A program made the position numbers and the translations under genes. Below the pieces are notes generated by a model. That model did not search any database, was not told the DNA's origin, and worked only from the letters and a program-made list of their open reading frames with translations. A DNA stretch of 64,000 nucleotides from Silene latifolia (lineage: Eukaryota > Streptophyta > Magnoliopsida > Caryophyllales > Caryophyllaceae): positions 37,156,652-37,220,651 of the forward strand of contig NC_133536.1 in the NCBI RefSeq assembly GCF_048544455.1. The letters run 5' to 3'. Within the stretch, counting starts at the first letter, position 1; each line of letters starts with the position of its first letter. Positions 34,674 through 46,495 of the stretch are shown one piece after another.

Positions 34674-35647
34674 TGTTGGAGCTTGTGTCCTCCACAAATT
34701 AGTGTGATAACATTTGTAAATCTCTTACAGGTTCACAAGGGTATACATCGTATATTTAATCAGTTGATTAACGTTTACCTAATAACGGTTGGCTTGCTAG
34801 AAAGTTTGACGTTATTATCATACAGATGGCGGTGATCAACTGGTCCCTAAAGGTCACACCTATAGGATGTGTTTGAGAAATGTGGTTATAGAAATATAAT
34901 CACATTGATGCCCAAAATGACTAAAAAGTTAGTCGATGTGTTGATGAGATAATTATTTAATGCAAAATTAAATAATATTAGTTGAGACGAATTAACTGTC
35001 AATTCGTAAATTAAATATAATTAGTTATATTTAATTAAATATATATAATGTTAGCTTGGACGAATTAATCTGATAATTCATAATTAAATATAATCAGTTG
35101 TATTTAATATCAACAAGCTGAATGTGTCATAGTGGTAATAGTGAGGGTACACATACCAAGAGGTTATGGGTTCGATCCTCACTAGATGACAATTCAACAC
35201 ATATTATATATTTTTGGAAAGACCAAAAATAAGGAGGAAATACTCCTTGTCACGGTTTGATGGCCGAAATTAGGAAAGGTTTTTCTTTCTTAATTGACTC
35301 CAAATTTCGGTCTGTATAAAAAGAAAGGGAGAGAATTATTTCTACCCTAATTCTTTTTTTTTGACCTAGCCACCTCTCTCATCAGAAAAACACAAAACAA
35401 CTAAATTTTACAGAAAATTTTAGATCGATTCTAGCACAATCAATAGGGCATATCTCATATCGTCTTGGGTGCAACAGATAGGCGAATATCAATTTTGATA
35501 TTGTTCTTAAGCCGTTTTTGCTAGGACCGAAGGTTATTTCTAAATCTTTTACTTTGTTTATGTATTTATTTTATGACTAGTGATCGTCTTAATTAAATTC
35601 GTTATAATCCTTCATTTTTAAGGGAAGTATGCAGATTATTTCCCACA
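34674..35647 (+). repeat. 5' LTR of copia copy 2
   Basis: 974 bp. It contains a tRNA-like segment at 35125-35191. Confidence 0.95.
35125..35191 (+). other. tRNA-like segment inside the copia LTR
   Basis: 67 bases start TGTCAT and end ATGACA, which pair as an acceptor-like stem. The segment contains TAGTGGTAATAGTGAGG resembling an A box and GGTTCGATCC fitting the B-box/T-loop consensus. The anticodon arm is unclear, so it is probably a tRNA-derived piece, not a working tRNA. The second LTR carries it at 42617-42683 with one acceptor pair lost. Confidence 0.6.
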
Positions 35648-35649
35648 AG

Positions 35650-35661
35650 TGGTATCAGAGC
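35650..35661 (+). other. Primer-binding site of copia copy 2 (initiator tRNA-Met)
   Basis: TGGTATCAGAGC lies two bases after the 5' LTR. Confidence 0.92.
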
Positions 35662-37646
35662 ATAGGCCACGAATTTTAATTCTGATGATTTTCGTAAAAT
35701 TGTATGTAAACTGTTAGGGTTTTGAAAAAAAATTATGGCACGACTGTTTTTTTGTTAATGCCGATTAAAAAAAAAATTGTTTGCAGCCGGTGTTTGTTCT
35801 TTTTGATGCGAGATTTGCTTTTTTATTTTTCATAAGGTTGTTTTAATCAGTTAAAATTATCATATGAAGAATTGGTAGATGTTTGATTTGATGCAGATTA
35901 AGTTAAAACAAAAATCGAATCGTCATGTTTGATTTAATGCAGATTATGTTAAAATTAAAAAGGCAACCGTGAATTTTTTTTTTTTTTTTGCTGTTTCTGT
36001 ACTGTTCACGGATGAACAGTGTTTTAAAAAAAAAAATTGCTGTTTTTTTTTCCTCTCGGTTTTTTCTAAGAAAAACCGATTAAAGTTTTTTTTGCGGTTG
36101 TTTTGTTTATGCCGATTTGAAAAGCATCCGAAATTTTTTTTGTTTGTTACTGTTCACGTGTTACTGTTCACAGGGGACAGAATTTAAAAAAAAAAAAATT
36201 TGTTGCGGTTTTTACAGATAAAACCGTGTATAAAATTAGAAACAGGCTTGTTTTGTTTTGTTGTTTTGCCGAAAAAAAAAGGATGTTTTTTTTTTTTGTT
36301 TTTTCTTTCTTTTGCCGAGACCCAAATGGAAGAAAAATAGGTTTTTAACTTTGATTTTGGCCAATTAGTTATTGTGAAACGGTTCACAATTTAAAGATAC
36401 CAAATTATTTTAAAGCAGTTTAAAATTTTGACGGATAGAATTCATATTACAAGTTTAATATGGATTAAGAATGAAATTAATGTGATTAATTGAGGAATTG
36501 TCACTTAATTTGTTTTAAATAGGTGGTTTGGATAAATTAATCAACATAATTAAGGAATTGTGTCATGTATGTTTAATCTTTTTTAGTTGATGCTTTTTAA
36601 TTTTGTTGAATGAATCGAATGAATGAATTTTATTTACGTATTTAATTTTGCAATCGGTTGTAAATTGTAATACTTAGTGTGGCCTTAGTCAAATTATGTT
36701 TTCGTAATGAAGGAAACATGATTTTTATGTAATTATGAGATCTCGAATCTCCTTTATTTTAGTTTTGGGTTTTGAAATTAGAATGTAATAAATAGGTCAA
36801 TTATGTAATTTTATTTCTTGTAATTTCAAAGAAGACTAAAGATGAAGATTCAAGCTCACTCCCGCTACATGGATCAAGATGGAACATCAAGACAAGCTTC
36901 TCGGGTCCAAGGATGGATTCCAAACTTGTATTTATTGTTCATTTTGATAGGATAGGCCACACTAGGACTTTTTTTTTTTTTTTTACGTTTTTCATTTTTA
37001 TTGCTTTTCATTCACATGTTAGTAATTGCATCATATTTCGCCTAAAACCAAACCACCTACTACTAAAATGCATGAAAATTGACTCATATAGGTTGTATGT
37101 TAGTTTTCATGGACATGCGATGTCACAGATCTATAAGCCATCACCTTAGTTTATTCATTCTCGCATGCTAGATTATAGTTCACTTAAAATGAATTAAAAT
37201 AAAGTTGATGGGATCTTCCTCTAAAACGGAAATTGAGATTAGTCTTTATAAGGGCAAACATCTATGAGTCCCTTCTTCGTCGGTAGGCCTAATATGACCC
37301 CTTCTACGTTGGGTAAGTAGTTGTGTTGACTTAGTTTACCTCAACATCATAGTCCGAAGAGTTTCTCGTGATTATGATGGACTAAAGATAAAATTTACAG
37401 AAATTTATCGACCAGGAATTCTAACGGTAGAATTAGCTAAAAGGTTAGCTTATCAATTTGCAGAGAATTGAGTCTTGGGGTCATTTATATAATTCTTGAG
37501 GGAGGTCAATTGTATAAATGTTTTTGAGTCTTCGCGTTATGACATTAGTTCATTAGACTTAAAATAAAAACGATGCACATGCTTATTATTTTATTCTTCT
37601 TTCGCAGTGTAGAACACGTTTATTATCAATAATACTGTTACAACAA
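35662..37646 (+). other. Long untranslated leader of copia copy 2
   Basis: AT-rich leader with T runs, and TACTGTTCACG-type words repeated near 35999, 36149 and 36162. It matches the leader of copy 1 in opposite orientation. Frames with long phenylalanine runs here are not genes. Confidence 0.6.
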
Positions 37647-40600
37647 ATGGCTGGAAATAACGCAATCCCAATGCCTAGTGCCACACTAGATCGTTCGTCC
37701 TGGCTAAAAATGTTTATGGACCAAATGAATCGGTCCACTCGATCAAGAATGATGGGTCAAATTTTGCGGACCGGGAGGCGGCACTACGGAATGCTGCCAT
37801 CGCGACGGTAAGCTCGGGTATTTAATCGAGCCAATACCGGTCAACCCAGGCCCAAATGCAGGAGTCAACGAGTCACTCGCTTATAGTGATTTCGTTATGG
37901 AAGCGGGTGCGATAAAGAACGTATTCATCTTTGCAATGGAAACCAATTTGCAGAGACGCTTCATTGCCCAAGGTGCAAACAAGATTTTCACCACGCTCAC
38001 TAACGAGTTCTCAAAGGCACCAAGAATCGTTACCTATGAGCATACCTGTCGCTTCTTTGATGCGAAACTCCAGAAGGGCCAACCGGTTAGCCCACACATT
38101 CTTCACATGATTGAGAATGTCGAGAAGCTGGAGTCACTGAATTGTAAAATCAGTGAGAGCATTGTCATTGACCGAATGCTTCATTCTCTTCACGATGGTT
38201 TTGCCCTTTTCAGGGCGAACTACTATATGAATGACTTGAAAAATAGTCCTCATGAGCTACACTACCTTCTCGTACAGACCGAGAAGGATATGAAATTGAG
38301 TGGGAGCGTGAAGCAGGATGTTCTCACGATTTACAAAGGTAAAGGTAAGGGCAAGGCTCATGGCGACCTAGCTGTAGGTAAGCCAAAGTTTAAAAAGCCA
38401 AGAAACGGTAAGAGTGCGCCTAGTGAGACTAGTGGCTCACAGGGCAAGACAAAGAGCAAGGGCGGTGACATAGAGTGCCACCATTGTCACAAGACTGGAC
38501 ATTGGAGGAGGAGCTGTCCCGTCTACCGTGAGGACATCAAGGCAGGCCGCGTCGTTCCTGTTGGTATGTCATCTTATATTCATATGATTGAGATTAACCA
38601 TGCAAGTTTCGGAACTTGGGTACTAGATACTGGTTGTGGTTCTCATCTGTGTAATCATTTGCAGGGCCTAAAGAACATCATACCTCTCGAAAAAGGTGAT
38701 GTGGACCTGCGAGTCGGGAATCGAGCACGAGTTGTTCGCCTCGAAGGGAACATATGTAATCCAACTCCCTAGTGGTTTTGAGTTATCTTTAAATAATCGT
38801 TACTATGTACCCAGTTTATCTAAGAATATTATTTCTATTTCCGTACTTGCTAAAGACGGTTTTACATTTTCAATAAAGGATAATAGTTGTATTTTCTCTT
38901 TTAATGAAATGATTTATGGCAAAGCAGTTTCCATGAATGGAATTTATATCTTAGATCAAACCACGGAAGTATTACACATGAATAATAAGAAATTAAAGGT
39001 TGGTGACAAAGATCAAACCTATCTATGGCATTGTCGAATGGGACACATTAATGAGAAACGCGTGAAGAAACTTGTCGATAATGGGACTATTCCCGCATTC
39101 GGATTTTCTACATATGGCACGTGTGAATCATGTCTCATTGGCAAGATGACTCGAATTTCCTTCAAAGGTGTTGGAATGGGCGCTAGTGACCTATTAGGAC
39201 TCATACATACAGACGTATGTGAACCTATGTCAATTACCGCTAGAGATGGCTATAGATATTTTATCACTTTCACAGACGATTTGAGTAGATACGGATATGT
39301 CTACTTAATGAAGCATAAAAGTGAGTCCTTTGAGAAATTCAAGGAATACCAGAATAGGGTACACAATCAACTAGGTAGAAAGATTAAAGCACTTCGTTCG
39401 GATCGAGGTGGCGAATATCTTTCAAATGAGTTTGATCAACACCTGAAAGACTGTGGAATCGTTTTGCAGTTAACTCCACCTGGAACACCTCAATTGAATG
39501 GTGTGTCCGAACGGAGAAATCGAACCTTACTTGATATGGTTCGATCCATGATGAGTCACACCATAGTGCCTGATTCATTACGGGTTATGCTCTTTTGTCA
39601 GCTGCTCTTATACTTAACCGAAGTCCGTCTAAAGCTGTCGACAAGACTCCATATGAAATGTGGAAGGGAACGGTCCCTAACTTGTCCTTTATTCGGGTTT
39701 GGGGCTGCGAGGCTTATGTCAAGTGGAGACACGAGGATAAGCTCGGCCCGCGATCGGTCAAGACATACTTTATAAGTTATCCAAAAGGAACATTTGGTCA
39801 TTACTTCTATTCGCCTACCGAACATCGAGTTTTTGTTGCGGCTAATGCGACGTTCTTAGAGAAAGAATTTCTCGAGAACAAGTCGAGTAATAGAACCTTC
39901 GAGCTGTCGGAGATTCCAGAACCAACAACCGAGGAACAGATGGAGGAAGTGTACCTCCAACGATGATCTGATTAATATTCCTGAGGAACCTAGGAGGTCG
40001 GGTAGAGACTCTCATCCTCCGGACAGATACATTGGTATGGTCGAGGAGAATGATGTTTTACTTCTAGAAAGTAATGAACCCGCAACCTATAAAGGTGCTA
40101 TGGCCTGTTCTGACTCAAAGCTATGGCTCGAAGCCATGCAATCCGAGATGGACTCCATGTATGAGAATAACGTATGGGATCTAGTTGATTTACCTAATAA
40201 GGTAAAACCTCTACAATCTGAAATGGCTTTACAAAATAAAGCGTTACGTAGACGCGCGCAACCGATATCTATAAGGCACGACTTGTGGCAAAAGGTTTCA
40301 CTCAAGTGCAAGGATTGCATTATGATGAGATTTTTGCACCTGTAGTCATGCTACGTTCCATTCGGATAATCTTAGCGATTGCTGCATTTCATGACTATGA
40401 AATTTGGCAAATGGATGTGAAAACCGCCTTCTTAAACGGTTATTTGGAGGAAGAGTTGTACATGGTGCAACCCGAAGGTTTCATAGATCCTGAACATCCT
40501 AAGAAAGTATGCAAGCTTAAGCGTTCCATTTATGGACTTAAGCAAGCTTCTCGAAGTTGGAATCATCGTTTCGACCAGGTGATAAAAGAGTATGATTTTA

Positions 40601-41350
40601 CTCGATCGGTCGAGGAAAGATGCTTATATACCAAGTCGAGTGGGAGTAAGATTGTATTCTTTATATTGTATGTCGATGACATACTCTTAATTGGGAATGA
40701 CATTCCTCTCCTATCTTCGGTTAAAGAATGGTTGAAGAACCATTTCTAGATGAAAGATCTGGGTAAGGCACAACGCATTTTGGGAATCCGTATCTACCGA
40801 GATAGATCACGACGGACGTTATCACTTAGTTAGAAGTCTTATTTGGATAAGATTCTTGAGAGGTTCAGCATGACCAACTCCAAGAAGGGGAACCTTCCAA
40901 TGACGTCTGGGATGCAGTTGAGCAAGTCTCAGTCACCCACGACGCCTGAAGGAATTGAGCGCATGAGTCATGTTCCTTATGCATCAGCAATAGGATCAAT
41001 CATGTATGCCATGATATGCACACGTCCAGACGTGGCATATGCATTGAGTATGACGAGTCGGTACCAAAAGAATCCAGGTGAAACACATTGAATAGTTGTT
41101 ACAAATATCCTCAAGTACCTACGGAGGACTAAGGATAGGGTATTGACTTATGGAGGAGATGCTAAGCTATGCGCAATCGGTTACGCAGATGCTAGCTTCC
41201 AAACAGATCGAGATGATTAGAAATCTCAGTCTAGATTCGTTGTTACTCTTAATGGTGCTGTGGTCAGTTGGAATAGTTCCAAACAGGAAGTTGTAGCAGA
41301 TTCTACTACTGAGCCATTGATATATGATAAGCATGGAGGGCACATTATTT
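37647..41350 (+). pseudogene. gag-pol: Copia copy 2 gag-pol polyprotein, broken
   Basis: The ATG is at 37647, and a one-base loss near 37745 shifts Gag until about 37830. Gag resumes (MEAGAIKNVFIFAMETN) through the zinc knuckle CHHCHKTGHWRRSC (about 38480). Protease is WVLDTGCGSHLCN. After a frame change near 38700-38740, integrase has HCRMGHINEK, CESC, HTDVCEP, LRSDRGGEY and NGVSERRNR, so its D,D,E residues are kept. Further breaks lie near 39580 and 39960. RT shows MDVKTAFLNGY and YVDDILLIGND, with TAG at 40747-40749 and near 40831. RNase H stops being homologous after ADSTTE (about 41312): about 275 bases present in copy 1, including the second catalytic block, are missing. Confidence 0.88.
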
Positions 41351-42166
41351 CCATGAGAATAAAACGTGTACCTGAGTTATAGTAGTTGATTATGAATTCG
41401 ATACGTTATCTTTTTCATAAACTATTTATAACTTCATCGTTTTTATAATATTTTGTTTTTCATGTGGATTGTACTGACAACATTGAACGCCACAAAGTGA
41501 ACTGAATTACATTATATTTGTTTTGGTCCGTAATCGCCAATGTGAGCTGATAACTCCGGCTATTATATTGTGCAGTCGATTGATGGTGGGTTCAACGAGC
41601 CATAAGTCAAACGGTTGACTGATCGATCACAGATGCGAGATTAAAACGATACCTCATAGGACAAATTTTTGTGACAACATAATAGAGTCCTAAATGTTTA
41701 ATAACATTCGGTGCCAGGTCGTGGATAGGACATCCATTGTGTTCCTAGAGTCGATTCTTTTGACTATCGACTGTCTCTTGAGATTAAGGCAGTTTTTGGG
41801 TGACTTTGGTTTCTTTCTCACGGTCTGCCGTAATTGGAGGCTAAGTAGATTTTGTCTGGGTCATTTGATACTGTGCTTACATCTGCAGGATTCGAGTTGA
41901 GGAAAATATCCAACCCTTATCAGGTATAGTTATTTCTCAGGGCCACTCGAGGAGTTGTAACTGAAATGCATGGCCATGCTCGAATGTTGATTCGTTTATC
42001 AGTTAAGTTACTCTCTAGTCGGGGAAACCACTCTTGATATTGATCGCTTGTAAAATACGACCTTTGTGAATTCGGATTTGCAAATTGTTTTACATTGAGT
42101 GGGAGAAATTTTATAGGATATGAGAATCGGTTATCGCACATACACCTGTGAGGACAAGTGGGAGTT
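41351..42166 (+). other. 3' untranslated region of copia copy 2
   Basis: Homologous to 23550-24330 of copy 1 in reverse. It ends in the purine tract GGACAAGTGGGAG at about 42152-42164. Confidence 0.7.
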
Positions 42167-43138
42167 TGTTTGAGCTTGTGTCCTCCACAAATTAGTGTGA
42201 TAACATTTGTAAATCTCTTACAGGTTCACAAGGGTATACTTCGTATAATTAATCAGTTGATTAACGTTTACCTAATAACGGTTGGCTTGCTAGAAAGTTT
42301 GACGTTATTATCATACAGATGACGATGATCAACTGGTCCCTAAAGGTCACACCTATAGGATGTGTTTGAGAAATGTGGTTATAGAAATATAATCACATTG
42401 ATGCCCAAAATGACTAAAAAGTTAGTCGATGTGTTGATGAGATAATTATTTAATGAAAATTAAATAATATTAGTTGAGACGAATTAACTGTCAATTCGTA
42501 AATTAAATATAATAAGTTATATTTATTTAAATATATATAATGTTAGCTTGGACGAATTAATCTGTTAATTCGTAATTAAATATAATCAGTTGTATTTAAT
42601 ATCAACAAGCTGAATGTATCATAGTGGTAATAGTGAGGGTACACATACCAAGAGGTCATGGGTTCGATCCTCACTAGATGACAATTCAACACATATTATA
42701 TATTTTTGGAAAGACCAAAAATAAGGAGGAAATACTCCTTGTCACGGTTTGATGGCCGAAATTAGGAAAGGTTTTTCTTTCTTAATTGACTCCAAATTTC
42801 GGTCTGTATAAAAAGAAAGGGAGAGAATTATTTCTACCCTAATTCTTTTTTTTGACCTAGCCTCCTCTCTCATCAGAAAAACACAAAACAACTAAATTTT
42901 ACAGAAAATTTTAGATCGATTCTAGCACAATCAATAGGGCATATCTCATATCGTCTTGGGTGCAACTGATAGGCGAATATCAATTTTGATATTGTTCTTA
43001 GGCCGTTTTTGCTAGGACCGAAGGTTATTTCTAAATCTTTTACTTTGTTTATGTATTTATTTTATGACTAGTGATCGTCTTAATTAAATTCGTTATAATC
43101 CTTTATTTTTAAGGGAAGTATACAGATTATTTCCCACA
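42167..43138 (+). repeat. 3' LTR of copia copy 2
   Basis: 972 bp, followed by GTATG (43139-43143). Confidence 0.95.
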
Positions 43139-43143
43139 GTATG

Positions 43144-44273
43144 AAGTATTTATAGAGTAAAAGTGTTTATGACAGTAGGTTCTTTGGCCTCTTAACTATA
43201 ACCGATTCGTACAAGCATACTATTTCAGCACTACGGCTGTATCTCCCATAAAACAAAAACACAATCCACGGTAACGAAAAGTACACGACTGACAGCCTCT
43301 ATAAATAAAAAGAACCACGCATAAACAACCCTCCCAAACATCCAAAAGCAATTAATCATCTCAACCAATAAAATCAAAAATTAGTAAAATTGTCAAAATA
43401 TAATAAATTCCCATGAGCAAACTAAAAAAAGCTTTTTAAATTCAACAGAGTACTAAGAAAATAGCAATTTGATAAGAAATCTCAGCCAACCATTTTTACT
43501 CCTAGAAAGGCAAAATAGAGTCTCGCAGGTAGAGAAATGAAATAGATAAAAAGTGAAAAAAGTCATTACTCATTACCTTGAAGTAGAACAAGGACGAGGA
43601 AGAGGGAAAAACAGCTGAAGCAGCCGTTTGTGATCGGTCAAATTTAATTTTTTCCCCGCCAAATTTAGTTTGGTCAAAAAACTTGTTACAAAAAAGTCAT
43701 TACTCATTAACTTAATTTTTTTAAAAAACTTGTTAAAAAACTTTTTTTTCCGCCAAATTTAGTTTGGTCTTAATATAACTCCGTTACTCCTAAATAAACG
43801 TCCATAACCCAACAAGGGTACCATTGGAACAAATAATAAACCTCAAGGGTATTATAGACACATTCTTAAAAAGAGGGGTACCATGGACAAAGTGACAAAC
43901 TACAGGGGTACCATGGGAAAAATCCGATAGAAAAATAAGCAGTATAATGAACTTGAATTCGAAAATCAGGGATATGGATACAAATAGAATCGAAGGCTAC
44001 TTACTGTGGTCTTGGGCGACATATCGGTTGGGATGAAGTACATGCGATGAAAGGAAGATGTTGATGTTGAGGACGATGAACACAATGAAAAGTAAGGATA
44101 TGGGCGGTGGATGACAGAGTAATAAACAATAGCCACGTTTTTTTTTTTTTTTTTTTTTTTTTTGCAGAGGAAATTAAGTACCTAACAACATTCTGACCGT
44201 AAATATGGACATGGTCAAAGGGTAGAAGCACACTGAAAATATGCCAACCCCCCTATTCTCTTTTTATATAAGA
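43144..44273. other. Helitron interior, right part (5' end of the Helitron)
   Basis: No ORF is seen. There are direct repeats: CCGCCAAATTTAGTTTGGTC at about 43657 and 43752, AAAGTCATTACTCATTA at about 43559 and 43693, and three GGGTACCATGG-type copies at 43815-43920. A T run of about 25 bases lies near 44140-44163. Confidence 0.6.
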
Positions 44274-44297
44274 TATAAAATGTTGCCATTTTTTTCC

Positions 44298-44329
44298 CCT
44301 AAAATGAAATCGGGATTTTTTTATGTAAA
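44298..44329. repeat. Direct repeat next to the Helitron, right copy
   Basis: Second copy of the 31952-31985 sequence, 24 bases beyond the Helitron end. Confidence 0.85.
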
Positions 44330-44670
44330 TGTTGCGTATATTTTGTTTATTTGTGTTGAGTGATATTACAAAATTAAATCGTCAACTAATATTTTAAATA
44401 TGATCATCAATAGAACCGACATTAGATTAGAAATATAGTCGTTCCGTTGGATTGATGTTATCCATTAGATTAGAAATATTTCCGTTGGATTGATTATAGT
44501 CATTAGATTAGAAATATAGCCGTTGGATTGATTATAGCCATTCGATTAGAAATATTGCCGTTACATAAAAAACTTATATATACCCCATATAGCCGTTGAA
44601 CAAAATCAATCTCACATTTTCCTTCTTTCAAATCACTCACAAAATCACCCTCACAAAAAAAACTATTAGA

Positions 44671-46027
44671 ATGTCTTAGTCAAATTCCGATTCTGATTCA
44701 TCAAACGACAATATTTTCGATCAAAATAGGCTTTCCGATTACCAATGGAAAGCCGAAGCCGATGAAAGATCTGAGGCTATACAAAACCTTATAGCCCAAC
44801 GTATGAATGAATATGTTAACAAAAGAATTCAGTCAACCAAATCCTCCTCCTAGACGTCGTAGAAGAAACATTGAGAGGAATCGTGAAGAAGGTCATAACC
44901 AATTATACAATGACTACTTTATGGATCCGGTTTATCCCGAAGAGCTTTTTCGCCACAGATTTCGCATGCACAAGAATGTATTCATGCGCATAGTTAATGC
45001 TCTATCCGCCAATAATCGCTTCTTTTCAACAACGAGCATACGGTTATGGGAGACCTAGTTTCTCACCATTACAGAGATGCACGGCTGCTTTAAGAGTTCT
45101 AGCATATGGTACTTCTACTGATTCAGTGGATGAATATTTGCGTATGAGTGATACATCCGTAAGGGACTCTCTTAAATTGTTCGTCGAAGGTATAATCAGC
45201 TACTTTGGGAACGAGTATCTACGCAGGCCCAACCCTCAAGATTTAGGAAGGTTACTTCATATGGGGCAAGCTCGTGGATTTCCTGGTATGTTGGGTAGCA
45301 TTGAATGCATGCACTGGGAGTGGAAAAATTGTCCAACAGCATGGGTGGGACAATATGCCGGGAGAGGTTCAATGCCAACGGTCATTTTGGAAGCGGTCGT
45401 TTCGTACGATTTCTAGATATAGCATACCTTCTTCGGTACAACAGGTTCGCTTAATGATATTAGTGTTCTTCAACGTTCTCCATTCTTTAATGACGTTTTA
45501 GAAGAATCTGCCCCACCTGTTAATTTTTCGGCTAATGGTACGGAGTATAATATGGGATATTGTCTTGCTGATGGTATATATCCTGGTTGGGCAACATTTG
45601 TTAAAACAATTAATGCGCCACAAATTCAAAAGCATAGGTATTTGCAGCTTAACAAGAGAGTTGTCGAAAAGATGTGGAACATGCTTTTGGCGTCCTACAA
45701 GCTCGATTTGCGTTCATCAAATGCCCTTATCTTCTTTGGGATCGAGCTAATATGGGGAAGGTTCTCATGGCTTGTATTATTATGCATAATATGATAATTG
45801 AAGATGAATGAGTAACCTATCTTAACTATAAAAACATAATCGCAGAGTTCAAAGAAGATAATCCGACTTCAACTAGTGATGATCCGTATGAATATCATCG
45901 TCTTAGAAGACCGCCTCAAGAACGATTCATAGAAATTTATGGCGAGATTCGTGATCGTGCCACTCATATCGCTCTGAAAAATGATCTCATTGAGCATATT
46001 TGGCAAAACTTCCGTAACTCGAATTAG
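44671..46027 (+). pseudogene. Harbinger transposase (DDE_Tnp_4 type), degenerate
   Basis: The transposase would cut and paste the element at three-base targets. The ATG at 44671 is followed by a TAG as third codon. The frame then moves through PPPRRRRRNIERN, PEELFRHRFRMHKNVFMRI, then (after about 45030) YGRPSFSPLQRCTAALRVLAYG and GFPGMLGSIECMHWEWKNCP. The first catalytic position, D in the usual GSIDCMHW, reads E here. A stop follows VSYDF at 45414-45416. Further remnants encode the second Asp (GSLNDISVL) and the KDVEHAFGVLQARF-type Glu block in shifted frames. The last readable codons end with TAG at 46025-46027. Clearly dead. Its partner ORF1 is at 21231-22370. Confidence 0.8.
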
Positions 46028-46490
46028 TTTAGAATGCATTTTATTATTTCGTAGTATTTAATGTTTTTTAATATCATATTTTTTTTAATTATGTATGCGG
46101 TTTTTTATATGTTGAATCATGTTTTCAATAAAATTTATTTATTACCAATAAATTTTTAACTTTTTTTTTTAAATGTACACTATAAAATTAATTTACTTAA
46201 CATATTTGAGTAGTTTTTATTTTAAAAATGACAAAAATAACTTAGTTGTAGTATGTTAATAAATAATAATTGTAAAAGTAAGGGAGAGGTTTTGGTGGGG
46301 TAGTGAATGTGATAAATGATTGGTATTAGATATATAATTAATAGTTAAAGAAAGTCAGAGTTAGTTACAATAAGTCAAAGTTAGTTGAGTAGTTGGTTTA
46401 GGTAGTTAGAGTAACTACTATATATACCACCTTACATACATCATTGTAAACACACAATTATAACACAAAATTAATACAATAGATTTGATG
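46028..46490 (+). other. Harbinger 3' tail running into the LTR of a short copia
   Basis: No Harbinger right terminal repeat is found. From roughly 46320 the sequence looks like a small copia LTR with an ACTATATATACC TATA region (about 46418). It continues after the Athila insertion at 61872. Confidence 0.5.
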
Positions 46491-46495
46491 TGACC
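46491..46495. repeat. Target-site duplication AGATT, left copy
   Basis: Identical to 61872-61876 across the Athila-like element. Confidence 0.93.

Larger units (their letters stand above)
34674..43138 (+). mobile_element. Complete Ty1/copia retrotransposon, copy 2 (8,465 bp, plus strand), nested in the Helitron
   Basis: The LTRs at 34674-35647 and 42167-43138 are flanked by GTATG, with an initiator Met-type primer-binding site. It belongs to the same family as copy 1: the protein is closely similar, and the LTR starts (TGTTGGAGCTTG against TGTTGGGGCTGG) and ends (CCCACA) correspond. However, the middle of the LTR is different. About 16 substitutions and two or three small indels separate its LTRs by eye, so it is older than copy 1. 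RNase H is internally deleted. Confidence 0.95.
31986..44273 (-). mobile_element. Non-autonomous Helitron (12.3 kb including a nested copia)
   Basis: On the minus strand the segment starts TCTTATATAAAAAGAG (44273 downward) after an A. It ends with a GC hairpin (GCGCG-TAG-CGCGC, 32012-32000), ten bases, then CTAG (31989-31986) followed by T. A 5' TC, a 3' hairpin, a CTRR end and an A/T target without duplication are the standard Helitron signs. Without the nested copia it is about 3.8 kb. I found no Rep/helicase ORF, so it is non-autonomous. Confidence 0.82.
1154..46320 (+). mobile_element. PIF/Harbinger DNA transposon, degenerate, split by three nested insertions
   Basis: The left terminal repeat begins GACCATCCCCAAGCAAGG at 1154, preceded by TAA, the three-base target typical of PIF/Harbinger. 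With the Tat element, the minus-strand copia and the Helitron removed, the remaining pieces (1154-1228, 20762-22461, 31292-31985, 44274 to about 46.0 kb) form an element of about 4.5 kb. ORF1 (Myb/SANT-like) and ORF2 (transposase) are both on the plus strand, the usual gene pair of this superfamily. Subterminal GACCTTGAGTTGAG-like words at 20780-20820 resemble those at 953-990. The right terminal repeat was not found, so the right edge is approximate. Confidence 0.7.

Noticed and set aside
35125-35191. A functional tRNA gene
   Set aside because: Acceptor and T-arm features are present, but there is no clear anticodon arm, and it is duplicated as part of the LTR.
35969-36387. Phenylalanine-rich ORFs in the copia leader
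   Set aside because: Products of T and A runs in untranslated leader DNA.
31986-44273. An autonomous Helitron
   Set aside because: No Rep/helicase-like ORF is seen outside the nested copia.
46028-46320. Right terminal repeat of the Harbinger element
   Set aside because: I searched for the reverse complement of the 1154 end and found no match, so the right boundary is left approximate.
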